From Maribellus maritimus (GTDB lineage Bacteria > Bacteroidota > Bacteroidia > Bacteroidales > Prolixibacteraceae): a DNA stretch of 64,000 nucleotides. The stretch is from assembly GCF_022267315.1 (NCBI RefSeq), contig NZ_JAIKLE010000004.1:124001-188000 (forward strand), written 5' to 3'. Made by a program: the position numbers and the translations under genes. A model generated the notes under the pieces. The model searched no databases. It worked only from the letters and a program-made list of their open reading frames with translations, and was not told where the DNA came from. The stretch's first letter is position 1; every line of letters starts with the position of its first letter. Shown in pieces: positions 17,383-26,900 of the stretch.

Positions 17383-18771
17383 TTAGTTTGCTGAATCTAA
17401 ATTTAAAACCCAGTCGTTTCCATCTTTTGTTTCACCCGGAGGATCAAATTTTTTGATACCCTCATTTTTGAACTCCCCTATAAATGTAAATTCGCCTGAA
17501 CGCGGGTTGAACCATGATGCCTGCACTTTTGAACCGTCTATCTTTCCCAGAACTGTTTGAATGTCGCGCCCGTTGAAGGAGTATATTAGTGCGTAGTTTT
17601 TTCCGCGGGTAGCTATCTGGTAGTCATATTTTTCGCCCCGGCCGGATGCGGCAACTATCGACGAATCAGGGAAACGTTCAAAATAAGGTTTAGAAAGCAT
17701 GAGTTTTTTGAGGTAGTTCATTTGTGATGAGCCAGTGGCATTCAGCGCTTCATACCAGTATTCACGTACTCCATAACCGGGATTTTTATCTCCGGGTTTA
17801 TACATTTGCATCACAGCACTGTGTCCGTAGGTAAAACCAAATGCTCCTGCAAAGACTGACCAGTAGGCATATCGTCTTACATCACCGGCATTCCAGAATG
17901 GTTCAGCAGGATCATGAAGCCCCTGAGGAATTCCTTCATACGATGGTTCTCCGTCTATGGTTGGTTTGATGGGGGAGAGCGAATAATCATCGCGCACATA
18001 TTTCCAGTTGTCCGGTCTATAGGCCAGTTCAGTATCATCCTGATCGTAACGGCGGTGTCCCGACTGAAACATATTAAAATCAAGCCACTCCGCATTGTGA
18101 AACCACATCGACGACTTTGTCCGGCCAAAAGGGTGGAAAGTGATCAAATGATTGGGCGCATTTTCCCGAATGCACCTGCCAATAGTATTCCAGATGGCTG
18201 TGCTGTCGCTTCCTTTTACATCGCCGCCATTTAACCAGATTATATTTGATCTTTTTGCATAACGTTTTGATAGCCATGTTGCATATTTTTTTGCTTGTTT
18301 CTTATTTATGTTTCCCGAACGAACGTTTGAGCCCCATACCGGAACAAGTGCCATATAAAGTCCTTTTTTCTCAGCTAAATCTATAACGTAATCAATATGA
18401 TCCCAGAAATCATAGGCTTCCTTATTTTCAAATGATTTTCCATAGGTAACTTTGGGTTGTGAAATATCTCCCATTATCAAAGCCGAATCCCCGTATACAT
18501 TGGTCAGGTTTAGTTGATGTAAAATCATCACCTGGATAACATTAAATCCCTTTTCAGCTCTGTCGTTCAGGTACGTGTCTGCTTCCTTCCGGCTAAGTTT
18601 TGAGAATAACAACCAAGCTGTGTCTCCCAACCAAAAAAAAGGTTCGCCATTTTCATTTGCTAAAAAGCGTTTATTTTCCGACACTTTCAATAGGGGTAAT
18701 TTTTGTGCCCGACTCTGCACAAAACAAGAGAACAATAAAACCAATAGTAATATAAAACCCTGATTTTTCAC
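17383..18771 (-). CDS. GH140-like apiosidase (DUF4038 plus collagen-binding-like C-terminal domain)
   Basis: 462 aa with a Sec signal ending near QSRAQ. The (beta/alpha)8 DUF4038 domain starts at ~30 (FLANENGEPFFWLGDTAWLL). Asp184 in WLNGGD and Glu275 in IDGEPSYEG match the catalytic Asp/Glu positions I recall for Bacteroides GH140 apiosidase. The C-terminal ~85 residues match the 'putative collagen-binding' beta-domain common in these proteins (ASWFNPRSGEFTFIG). GH140 removes apiose-linked side chains of rhamnogalacturonan II; many DUF4038 proteins have other specificities. The PQQ-like gene ends 16 nt upstream, indicating one transcript. Confidence 0.82.
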   Translation of the reverse strand: MKNQGFILLLVLLFSCFVQSRAQKLPLLKVSENKRFLANENGEPFFWLGDTAWLLFSKLSRKEADTYLNDRAEKGFNVIQVMILHQLNLTNVYGDSALIMGDISQPKVTYGKSFENKEAYDFWDHIDYVIDLAEKKGLYMALVPVWGSNVRSGNINKKQAKKYATWLSKRYAKRSNIIWLNGGDVKGSDSTAIWNTIGRCIRENAPNHLITFHPFGRTKSSMWFHNAEWLDFNMFQSGHRRYDQDDTELAYRPDNWKYVRDDYSLSPIKPTIDGEPSYEGIPQGLHDPAEPFWNAGDVRRYAYWSVFAGAFGFTYGHSAVMQMYKPGDKNPGYGVREYWYEALNATGSSQMNYLKKLMLSKPYFERFPDSSIVAASGRGEKYDYQIATRGKNYALIYSFNGRDIQTVLGKIDGSKVQASWFNPRSGEFTFIGEFKNEGIKKFDPPGETKDGNDWVLNLDSAN

Positions 18772-18787
18772 GTTGTTTGAGTTTCTT

Positions 18788-20041
18788 TTATTTTTCTTTG
18801 ATATCGTAAGCCATCAAAGCATTGGTGTGCCTGATGTATAATATTCCATTGTGAATTACAGGGTGTGCCCAAAAGGGACCGTTGTCTCCCTGCTCTATTT
18901 TGAAAGAGCTTACCAAATCAAATTTTTCAGGTGTGGCTTTTGCCAGTCCTACATTCCCCCGTTTTTCGTCATAGATATAAAGCATTCCTTCTGCTGCAAT
19001 AACAGACCCTTTGCAATTCCATGGTTCTTCCCACATTTTCTTACCGGTTTCCCATTCAAGGCAACACCAGTTTCCGTTGGCATTGTTTAGCCAGTTTGAG
19101 CCGTAAATATAACCATCGACCAATACAACACCTCCGTGGTGAACATCCAGTATATCATCAGTCCAAACTATTTCTGCGCTGTTCGCGTCACCGGCAATTT
19201 TTACCTGGTAGCTGCCAATGTTATAGCCTGCGGTTACATATACTTTACCATCTTTGAACAATGGAGTAACACAAAGAATATTGTCGCGTCCTTCACGGGG
19301 ATTTACATGGCCAACTTTCCACAGGATATCGCCATTTGAAACATCAACGCCGTACACATGATCCAGGGAAACATTAATTAGCATTTTTTTGCCGGCATAC
19401 TGTACAAGAATAGGGGAAACATAACCAGGTTTATCATCGATACTTTCCGATTTCCAAATAATTTCCCCTGTGGATTTATTTAAGGCAATGGTATTTGTTT
19501 CGGGGCCTCCCGGTGAGAAATAGAGTTTTTCTCCATCAACAATCAGCGATTCTGCAATTCCCCAGTTGCCATAGGTTCCTTTGTTTTCTTCACTTGCCTG
19601 GTAGGCCCAAATCTTTTCGCCGGTATTCCCGTTAAAACAAGCAAGGTCACCGATGCCGCTACAAGTGTAAACCCGGTTGCCTTCCACTGTCGGCGTTGCC
19701 CGGCTTTCAGGGAAAGACTGGTTCCAGGCTCGTCCCATAGCTTTTTGCCAAAGCATTTTTCCATTCATATCGAGGGCATATAAAATGTCATTTCCATCTT
19801 CAGTTCCGGTAATATAAAGTTTATTGTTTCCAAACGAAGGTGAGGAATTTCCTTTGGTCAGTTCCAGGTTTTCCCACAGAAGTTTTGGTCCCTCTGCCGG
19901 CCACGATTTTAATAAACCGGTTTCCGCAGAAACACCGGTACGGTTTTCCGGTCGCCACTCTGAAATCTTCTGAGCCAGGGCATGATACCCCGAACTAAAT
20001 AAAATAAGGCTAATAATGAATAATTTGATTTGATTTTTCAT
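18788..20041 (-). CDS. Exported PQQ-like beta-propeller protein
   Basis: 417 aa from the ATG at 20041, which begins a Sec signal (MKNQIKLFIISLILFSSGYH). The longer ORF to 20191 would place 50 hydrophilic residues before the signal and overlap a coding remnant on the other strand. The mature protein is an eight-bladed PQQ/quinoprotein-like propeller with repeated blades such as LYALDMNGKMLWQKAMG and CFNGNTGEKIWAYQ. No cofactor-specific Trp-docking or Ca2+ set was identified, so it is probably a binding or scaffold propeller rather than a dehydrogenase. It leads the unit with the GH140-like gene 16 nt downstream. Confidence 0.85.
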   Translation of the reverse strand: MKNQIKLFIISLILFSSGYHALAQKISEWRPENRTGVSAETGLLKSWPAEGPKLLWENLELTKGNSSPSFGNNKLYITGTEDGNDILYALDMNGKMLWQKAMGRAWNQSFPESRATPTVEGNRVYTCSGIGDLACFNGNTGEKIWAYQASEENKGTYGNWGIAESLIVDGEKLYFSPGGPETNTIALNKSTGEIIWKSESIDDKPGYVSPILVQYAGKKMLINVSLDHVYGVDVSNGDILWKVGHVNPREGRDNILCVTPLFKDGKVYVTAGYNIGSYQVKIAGDANSAEIVWTDDILDVHHGGVVLVDGYIYGSNWLNNANGNWCCLEWETGKKMWEEPWNCKGSVIAAEGMLYIYDEKRGNVGLAKATPEKFDLVSSFKIEQGDNGPFWAHPVIHNGILYIRHTNALMAYDIKEK

Positions 20042-20136
20042 GGTTTTGTTCGTTAATAATCGATTTGGCATTAAAACCCAAAAGATAAGAAAATTATTGG
20101 ATATGAATCGTACTTTGAAAGCCGTCAGAATAGGAA

Positions 20137-20277
20137 TAAAAACGTTCAACCATTTATAACGCTGATTATAAGACGGAACTTTTTTGGGCACCTAAACTTT
20201 TACGTGAAATATATAAACGTGAATACGAAAATGCTGCCAATATTGCTTTGGATATCTTCGCAAAGAAATCAATTTAG
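20137..20277 (+). pseudogene. Orphan coding remnant, C-terminal end of an unidentified gene
   Basis: An open frame without ATG runs from just after a TAA to TAG at 20275-20277. It reads ...NADYKTELFWAPKLLREIYK and then REYENAANIALDIFAKKSI. The composition is like a real helical protein tail, and it sits in a 469-nt gap that otherwise lacks genes. I cannot name the family. The rest of the gap (to the sigma-factor promoter at 20475) shows nothing else. It may be chance, but the codon pattern is unlike the AT-rich surroundings. Confidence 0.35.
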
Positions 20278-20474
20278 AAGGGGTTTTATTTTTTTGATTA
20301 AAGGAAGGAGAGTAGAGTAAGCAATGCAGAGAGCTAACTGCGTGCCAATAGGGAATAGTAGTTGATGAGATTATTCATTCTATCTATTTTGCTTACAAGG
20401 CAATTTAAAAATAATTTTTCCTTCAAATTAAAAAAACTAAATAGCCATGTAATGAAATTTGAAGACTACCGTCT

Positions 20475-20482
20475 TACCTTTG
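20475..20482 (+). promoter_or_regulatory. Candidate -7 box (TACCTTTG) for the sigma-factor unit
   Basis: TACCTTTG matches TAnnTTTG and ends 28 nt before the sigma-factor ATG, giving a leader of about 20 nt. A -33 TTG at proper spacing is not clear. Confidence 0.4.
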
Positions 20483-20510
20483 AAACAGAAACAAAAATAA
20501 AGACAACGTA

Positions 20511-21101
20511 ATGGTTGCCAGAGATTTTAAAACAAGAGTTCTACCAGTGAGCAAAAAGTTGCTCCGTTTCGCTACTCACTTTTTAAAAGATGAAGATGAA
20601 GCGCGCGATGTGGTTCAGGATGTATTCCTGAAACTCTGGCAAAAACGGGGTACGCTGGGAGAAATTGAAAACATTGAGGCTTTTGCTATGCGAATGACGC
20701 GCAACCGCTGCCTTGATGTGATAAGGGCAAACAAAGTTGTGCCCATAGATGCGGAAACCGACCGCAAATTAAAAGAAGAATCGGTAGACGTTCATAAACA
20801 GGTTGAATTAAGCGAAACGGCAGCACAGATTCAAAAGCTCATTAATACATTGCCCGATTTGCAGCGAACAGTGATGCAGCTCAGGGACATTGAGCAAATG
20901 AGCTATGAAGAAATTGCTGAAGCCACTGATTTAAAAATAAATGCGATCAGGGTGAACTTGTCGAGGGCAAGAAAGAAAGTTAGAGACGAATTTCTAAAAA
21001 TAAATTCAAACGAACGGCCAGCGGCCGGAGTGAAAACGGAAGAATTTAGAGTAAGTGCAGGCACGGTGTTGCAAAGGGTAAACGGAATTCAAAAAAATTA
21101 A
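20511..21101 (+). CDS. RNA polymerase sigma factor, ECF type
   Basis: 196 aa. Region 2 (~20-85) has the pattern DEDEARDVVQDVFLKLWQKR followed by AFAMRMTRNRCLDVIR. Region 4 (~118-165) has a helix-turn-helix SYEEIAEATDLKINAIRVNL. There is no region 1.1 or 3, as in ECF sigma factors, which direct RNA polymerase to a small regulon. The C-terminal ~30 residues are an extra tail. The next gene starts 4 nt downstream and encodes a one-TM protein, the natural candidate anti-sigma factor. Confidence 0.93.
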   Translation: MVARDFKTRVLPVSKKLLRFATHFLKDEDEARDVVQDVFLKLWQKRGTLGEIENIEAFAMRMTRNRCLDVIRANKVVPIDAETDRKLKEESVDVHKQVELSETAAQIQKLINTLPDLQRTVMQLRDIEQMSYEEIAEATDLKINAIRVNLSRARKKVRDEFLKINSNERPAAGVKTEEFRVSAGTVLQRVNGIQKN

Positions 21102-21105
21102 GACA

Positions 21106-21693
21106 ATGGAATTAAAAGAAATAAAACGATTATTACAATTGTATTTTAACGGTGAAAGTACACTGGAAGATGAAAGAAAGTTAGAAGCCTACTTTAGTGG
21201 AGGAGATGTGGCAGATGAACTGAAAGAATATGCTGAATTTTTTGGAGGGATTTCCGAACTTTCTGAATTAGAAGATGATCCGACCATTGAAGATGATGTA
21301 ATGGATTACATCCTGGAAAACGAACACCAGGAAAAAACAAAATATCGTTCGATGTGGAAAACGGTAACCGGAATTGCAGCATCTGTAATCATTGTTTTGG
21401 GAGGATTTCTTTTTTACCAGCAACAAAATCAGCAGCCTTTTGAAGACACATTCGATGACCCTGAAGTTGCTTATGCTTACGTCAGGCAAACTATGCAGTA
21501 TGTTTCAGGAAAATATAGTGAAGGACTGGCAGAATTATCAAATTTTGAAAAATTACAGGTGGCTGCCAAGCCTATAAAAGAAGGAGTTAGACCGGTAAAT
21601 GAATTCTTTGATGAAATTAGCAGGTTAAAGGCTGAAGATGCTCAAGTACAGTCGAATACGACTGAGGATGATTCAATAAAAACAAAAAAATAG
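21106..21693 (+). CDS. Single-pass membrane protein, probable anti-sigma factor
   Basis: 195 aa. An acidic cytoplasmic N-terminus of ~85 residues opens LKEIKRLLQLYFNGESTLED, a pattern common at the start of Bacteroidota anti-sigma and FecR-type proteins. One membrane segment follows (~88-106, TGIAASVIIVLGGFLFY) and then a ~85-residue outer part. No zinc-finger HxxxCxxC and no FecR domain are seen. It starts 4 nt after the sigma gene and 26 nt before the DUF4252 gene. The anti-sigma role is inferred from position and topology. Confidence 0.75.
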   Translation: MELKEIKRLLQLYFNGESTLEDERKLEAYFSGGDVADELKEYAEFFGGISELSELEDDPTIEDDVMDYILENEHQEKTKYRSMWKTVTGIAASVIIVLGGFLFYQQQNQQPFEDTFDDPEVAYAYVRQTMQYVSGKYSEGLAELSNFEKLQVAAKPIKEGVRPVNEFFDEISRLKAEDAQVQSNTTEDDSIKTKK

Positions 21694-21719
21694 ATAAACG
21701 AATACATAAAATTGAAACC

Positions 21720-22235
21720 ATGAAGAAGCTGATATTATTAATTGCAGTTGTATTGCCGATGGCAGTGCTTGCACAAAAATCTCCGGTTGACAAATTGTTT
21801 GAAAAATATGCCAACCAAAAAGGATTTACCACCGTTAGCATTTCCGGTAAACTGTTGAGTTTTGCTGCTCAGTTTGATACCGGAGACGAAGCTACAAAAG
21901 ATTTACTGGCCAGTTTGAGAGGAGTGCGTGTTCTTTCGGTTGAAGATGACGAATTGAATAAAAACATCGATTTTTATGCAGAATTGGAGCGAGACGGATT
22001 TTTCAAAGACAAGGATTTTGAAGTGTTGATGGAAGTTACTGAAGACGATGAAGTTGTGCGTTTTTTGGCGAAAGATGCCGGAAACGGGAAAATTTCAGAT
22101 TTGTTACTGGTAGTAGGTGGCGACGACAATGCTTTAATTAGTATCTCCGGGATAATCGATCCGGAAAACATTGGTAAAATTACCAGGTCGCTTGATGTTG
22201 ATTTAGGTGATATTGATGTTGACATAAAAAAATAA
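21720..22235 (+). CDS. DUF4252 exported protein
   Basis: 171 aa with a Sec signal (MKKLILLIAVVLPMAVLAQ). The mature part starts SPVDKLFEKYANQKGFTTVS, the usual DUF4252 entry, and ends in an acidic alternating strand (DVDLGDIDVDIKK). DUF4252 proteins are Bacteroidota-specific with unknown function and are often encoded after sigma/anti-sigma pairs. As the last gene of this three-gene unit, closed by a strong terminator, it may sense or report envelope state to the membrane partner; that is inference. Confidence 0.85.
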   Translation: MKKLILLIAVVLPMAVLAQKSPVDKLFEKYANQKGFTTVSISGKLLSFAAQFDTGDEATKDLLASLRGVRVLSVEDDELNKNIDFYAELERDGFFKDKDFEVLMEVTEDDEVVRFLAKDAGNGKISDLLLVVGGDDNALISISGIIDPENIGKITRSLDVDLGDIDVDIKK

Positions 22236-22253
22236 AAAGGATAACTTTGATGT

Positions 22254-22282
22254 AAAAGTCCGGGAAAACCCCGGACTTTTTT
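22254..22282 (+). terminator. Rho-independent terminator after the DUF4252 gene
   Basis: AAAAGTCCGGG pairs perfectly with CCCGGACTTTT over a 5-nt loop and runs into a T tract. The 11-bp stem lies 19 nt after the stop codon at 22235. It ends the sigma/TM/DUF4252 unit cleanly. Confidence 0.85.
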
Positions 22283-22341
22283 ATGTGCCATACTTGAGAT
22301 TTCCAAGTATTTCGTAATTTTAAAGCGTTATAAATAAGTCT

Positions 22342-23106
22342 ATGAGTACAAACGAAATATTTGGTAAACATCAGATCACCCCGGGAAATACAAAATCTTT
22401 TATTCTTGGCGATTCTACGCTTTGGGTAAAGAGGGAAAAAGAAGGCTGGCGTCTGCTTTATAAAGAGAATTTGTCAGAGCAGGATGAGCAACCTGATTTT
22501 AGCAATGCTGAATACTTTCAAACGGGAAAATCCAACTCTGTTGTCCTTGCGCCGGCACTACCTGTAAAACCGATGGTTTTTAAAGGATCTCAGTTGAAGG
22601 TGTCACCCAAGCAAAAATTCACTTTTTTTCTGAAAATACCCATTACAATCCAAGTCTATTATTCAAAAAATGCCGGAGAAAATCTGTTAAAGGAAATTCC
22701 TTACAGACGTCTTTCTGATACATGGTTTGGCGAACCAGATAACGGAGAAGCAGCATTTGCTCTGGGGAATGAATATTTTTTAAATTTTGAGACCGTTGAA
22801 ATATCTCCTTTTGAAGCTATTTGCCCGGTGTCTATATTTAATAACTCTTTAAATACACTCGAAATACAACGACAAATCATCCGTGTAGAACATCTTACGT
22901 TGTATAAAAATGCCAATAAGATTGTGACCAGCCTGGTGCAGGTAGAATACAAGGGGCAACAGATTTTAAGTGCTGCAGATTATCATTATTCGAAAACTTA
23001 TGATGGTGAGAAACAGGATATATTGACAAAACCAAGAAATACCAGTAGTAAGAATCTGCTGAAAATTAATTTTCATTTTATTAAAAACATGTACAAAATC
23101 GATTAA
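22342..23106 (+). CDS. DUF432 protein, partner of the MscS channel
   Basis: 254 aa, soluble, with no signal peptide. The patterns ILGDSTLWVKREKEGWRLLY, LPVKPMVFKGSQLKVSPKQK and IPITIQVYYSK match DUF432, a beta-rich family typically encoded beside mechanosensitive channels in archaea and bacteria. The MscS gene starts 2 nt after its stop, so the pair is translationally coupled. The function is unknown; a cytoplasmic modulator or accessory of the channel is the obvious inference. Confidence 0.82.
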   Translation: MSTNEIFGKHQITPGNTKSFILGDSTLWVKREKEGWRLLYKENLSEQDEQPDFSNAEYFQTGKSNSVVLAPALPVKPMVFKGSQLKVSPKQKFTFFLKIPITIQVYYSKNAGENLLKEIPYRRLSDTWFGEPDNGEAAFALGNEYFLNFETVEISPFEAICPVSIFNNSLNTLEIQRQIIRVEHLTLYKNANKIVTSLVQVEYKGQQILSAADYHYSKTYDGEKQDILTKPRNTSSKNLLKINFHFIKNMYKID

Positions 23107-23108
23107 TT

Positions 23109-23957
23109 ATGAATCTGGACTTGTCAAAATATATCTCCAATCCGATTATTGAAAAGATAGTAATTGCATTAATAATCCTGATTGTTGGATTTATAGTCAT
23201 CCATGCCCTTACTTTTATTGTCAAAAAATTTCTTCCCCAAAAATGGTCCAGGCAACGCAAAATGATTGTAACGCGGTTTGTTGAGTATTCCGGTTATATT
23301 TTTCTTTTTTTTATTTTGATATCGGCATTAAATCTTAGTGATAAGCTCACAACAATTTTTGGAGCCGCTGGTGTAATTGGAATAATTATAGGATTTGCCT
23401 CTCAAACCAGTATCGGAAATATTATAAGTGGTTTTTTTCTTGTTTCTGAAAAGTCATTTGAGTTGGGTGATGTAATAAAAATAGGAGATAAAAGCGGCGT
23501 TGTATACAGCATTGATTTACTGTCAATAAAAATTAAAACATTTGATAATTTGCTGCTTCGAATTCCCAACCAAACAGTGATAAGTAGTGAAGTTACCAAT
23601 GTTACAAGGTTTCCCATCCGTCGGCTCGACTTCAATGTAAGTGTGGCTTACAAGGAAGATCTTCGAAAGGTAAAAACAGTTTTGGAACAGGTGGCTAAAA
23701 ACAACCCTTTGAGTTTGGATGAACCTGAACCACTTATTGTTTTCAAAGATTTTGGCGACAGCGGTATAAATATTTTGCTCGGTATTTGGTTTGAAAAGGC
23801 CAATTATTTGGCGGTAAAAAATTCTATTTTTCAGGAAATAAAAGAAGCTTTTGATTCCGAAGGAATTGAAATTCCGTTCCCGCATGTAAGCTTATATGCC
23901 GGAGAAGCAACAAAACCTTTTCCTTTGGTTGTAAGAAAAGAGCAAAAAGCAAATTAG
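23109..23957 (+). CDS. Small-conductance mechanosensitive channel (MscS family)
   Basis: 282 aa. It has three membrane helices (~14-36, ~58-78, ~82-105). The pore helix pattern GAAGVIGIIIGFASQTSIGN continues into the beta domain with FELGDVIKIGDKSGVVYSID, DNLLLRIPNQTVISSEVTN and the C-terminal IEIPFPHVSLY. It opens under membrane tension to release solutes on hypo-osmotic shock. It starts 2 nt after the DUF432 gene. Its TAG overlaps by 3 nt the TAA of the converging M6 protease gene, so the two transcripts must be antisense at their ends. Confidence 0.95.
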   Translation: MNLDLSKYISNPIIEKIVIALIILIVGFIVIHALTFIVKKFLPQKWSRQRKMIVTRFVEYSGYIFLFFILISALNLSDKLTTIFGAAGVIGIIIGFASQTSIGNIISGFFLVSEKSFELGDVIKIGDKSGVVYSIDLLSIKIKTFDNLLLRIPNQTVISSEVTNVTRFPIRRLDFNVSVAYKEDLRKVKTVLEQVAKNNPLSLDEPEPLIVFKDFGDSGINILLGIWFEKANYLAVKNSIFQEIKEAFDSEGIEIPFPHVSLYAGEATKPFPLVVRKEQKAN

Positions 23958-26900
23958 TTTCTGAGTAATACAAAGTTTTGGCTGGCAATCCCTTTGTTCG
24001 TAATTATCTGAACAGTATAGATTCCGTTAGTAAGGAAATTAACGATTAAGGGCTGAATAAACTTATCTGCCGTTGACGTAAAACTTTCAGTGTATACCAT
24101 AAAACCGGTTTCGGAAAAAATTCGGACATCAAAACTTCCTGAAACGTCCTCTAACAATAAATTCACTTCGCCGGCAGTAGGATTAGGGAACAGCTTGAAA
24201 AGGATTTCCTGATTTTGTTTCGAATAAGAGTCATCGTAAAACGAAATTACAATTTCATCGGAACTACTGCATAAATGTTTATTAATAACCGTTACCGAAT
24301 AAGTTTGAGTTCCCAAATCACCGCTACCAACAGTAATTGCAGATGAAGTTTCGCCTGTATTCCATAAATAGGACGAGTTTTCGGAGCCAGCATCCAAAGT
24401 CAATGTTTCAGAAGAAAACAATATGGTATCTTCACCTAAATCAACAACCGGAAGAGGAACAACATTCAGGTTTAAGGTAACCACTGAATCGCAACCATAC
24501 TGATTGTTATAAGTGTATTCATAAATGCCACTTGATATCAGTTCTGTATCTCCAAAAAGATAGCTTGTTCCTTCACAAATATCTTCCGAAAGTTCCATGT
24601 ACTGAATCGGATTAACCGTCAGGTTTAGATAAACAGTTGAGTCACAGCCATATTTGCTTGATAAGATATTTTTGTAACTGCCAGAGGTATAATAAATTGA
24701 ATTTCCAATCACCACGCTATCACCTTCGCAAATACTTTTACTCAGAAGCGTATCAACTGCCGGATAGATTTTTAAGTCGAGCGTAACGACCGAATCACAG
24801 CCAGAGGTACTTGTAAACATTTCAGAATAAACACCGGTTTCATCATAAACTGTATTTCCCATTTGGTAGCTTTCTCCCTCACAAAGCGCAATCTCAAGCA
24901 AAGTGTCGTAAGCCGGATTAACCCTCAATTCAAATACAAACGAAGAGTCGCACCCCAGTTGTGTTGAGTAGGTTTCAGCATAAATTCCACTTTCGAAATA
25001 AGGAACTCCACCTTGCCAAACGGTATCGCCTTCACAAATGGTTTCTCCGGTCATTAGCGAATAGGAAGGATTTACAGTTAAATCGAGCGTCACAAGCGAA
25101 TCGCATCCCCAAACGTTTTTTAACAACGAAGAATAAACGCCAGTTTCTGTAAACACATCGCTGCCAAGAACAACACTGTCTCCTTCACAAATGGTCCTGA
25201 CTAAAAGTGTATCTGATTCAGGATTTACCTGTAAATTTAATGTAACTGTTGAGTCGCAACCTGCTGCACTGGTTAAAATATTGACGTAGTTTCCACTTTC
25301 AGAATAAGAGTTTTCGCCTACCCTCACTGATTCTCCTTCACAAATGGATTGATTTAAGGTCACTTCAACAGGATTTGCAACATCAAGCGAAAGTGTAACA
25401 ACTGAGTCGCAGCCATATTGATTGGTTAATGTTTGTGTATAGACCCCGGCCTGAGAATAAACAGCGTTTCCTACCGAATAACTCTCTCCTCGACAAATAA
25501 TTTTGTTTAAATGAATATCATGTTTTGGATGTACTGTTATGTTCAACACAATTACCGAGTCGCAACCGTATTGGTTTTGAAAAACAAACTCGAAACTTCC
25601 TTCTTCTGAGTATTCCGTTCCATTGTAAAAAGTTGATTCGTCTTCGCAAATTTCCCTGTTTATTTCGTATACGTCGGGAGGACAATAGTCAAACATTTTG
25701 TTAACAAAAACAAAGCTGTTGTCACTTTCATTCAGTTCGTTGTTGTTATTTAAGTAATCGATAATGTAACCAATATAATACGTTCCTCTGTTGATGTCGC
25801 CGTTTATTTCATCAATATTGGCTGTGAAAGATTTTTTTTCGGTATCATTTACTGCAAGTTGCCCTAAAGAAGAATACCCCAAAAAATAATCGCTGCCGGA
25901 AATGTTTACATCTTCGGAAAGATAATACCCCACGTTACATGTGCCGGATGGCTTTTCTCCATTATTCTCTACTTGTAAATCAACGTTGATTTTCGCTGAA
26001 GTTATTTCCAATAAATTGGCTTCAGTATTGTAGGTTAAGTTTGGATATAAAACATGTTCGACAGTTTTCGCCAAATACAAATAACTGTTATCTGTTTCAT
26101 CCGTTTCATCGTTTAGGTCCTGATAGTCGATGATGTAACCTAAATAATAAGAGCCTTCGGGTAAACCGGGAATTTTATTTAATATGTTTACGCCAAACGT
26201 TTTCTGGATGGTTTCACCGGAATCCAGCTCAGCTAAAGACAATGTACCTAACAGGTAGTCGGATGTGGTTAATGTTGTATTGTCTGAAAGATAAAATCCA
26301 ATATTACTCGTCTCTGATGTAAAATCGCCATTATTTTTTACCTCCAGCTCAAAAGAAACATCATAATTATCAATCGAAAAACTGTTTGAAGAAGGAACAA
26401 AGCTTAGATTAATTCCTTCTTCAGTACTTCCCAAAGTAAAATGCAAAGTAGAGTTACTCTGGTAAATATTGTTTATATCAATTCCCGTATGAGCAGATGT
26501 ATATGTCAGAGAACTTGGACTGGTCTGGTCATTAAAAGCGGTGTTTTCTGAAGTCCCTGGAAACAAGTCACCTGCATCGCCGTTATTGATTTGATTATCC
26601 AGATCATTTTTGCCATCTGCTTCCTCCAAATCGGAAAGTTTGCTTCGTTCATTGTCATTGTCAGACTCATTCGTATTTACATGAAAGATGGCAAGGCCCG
26701 AGCCGGGTAGAGAGGCATCAAATCCGGTTTTGTATCTGTTTTCAAGAAGAAAATATTCGTTGCTATTTTGGGTTGTTAGCTTATAACACTGGGTACTTGT
26801 TGCTGCAGGAGATAAGGAATAATCGCCGTTGGCACTGATTACAGTAGGAGTAATCCAGCCAATTTCTTCCCTGGCCCATGCAGAAACCATTGCCGGAGTT

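Noticed and set aside
20042-20191. N-terminal extension of the PQQ-like propeller gene
   Set aside because: The extension is hydrophilic, precedes a good signal peptide and overlaps a coding remnant on the other strand; the ATG at 20041 fits better.
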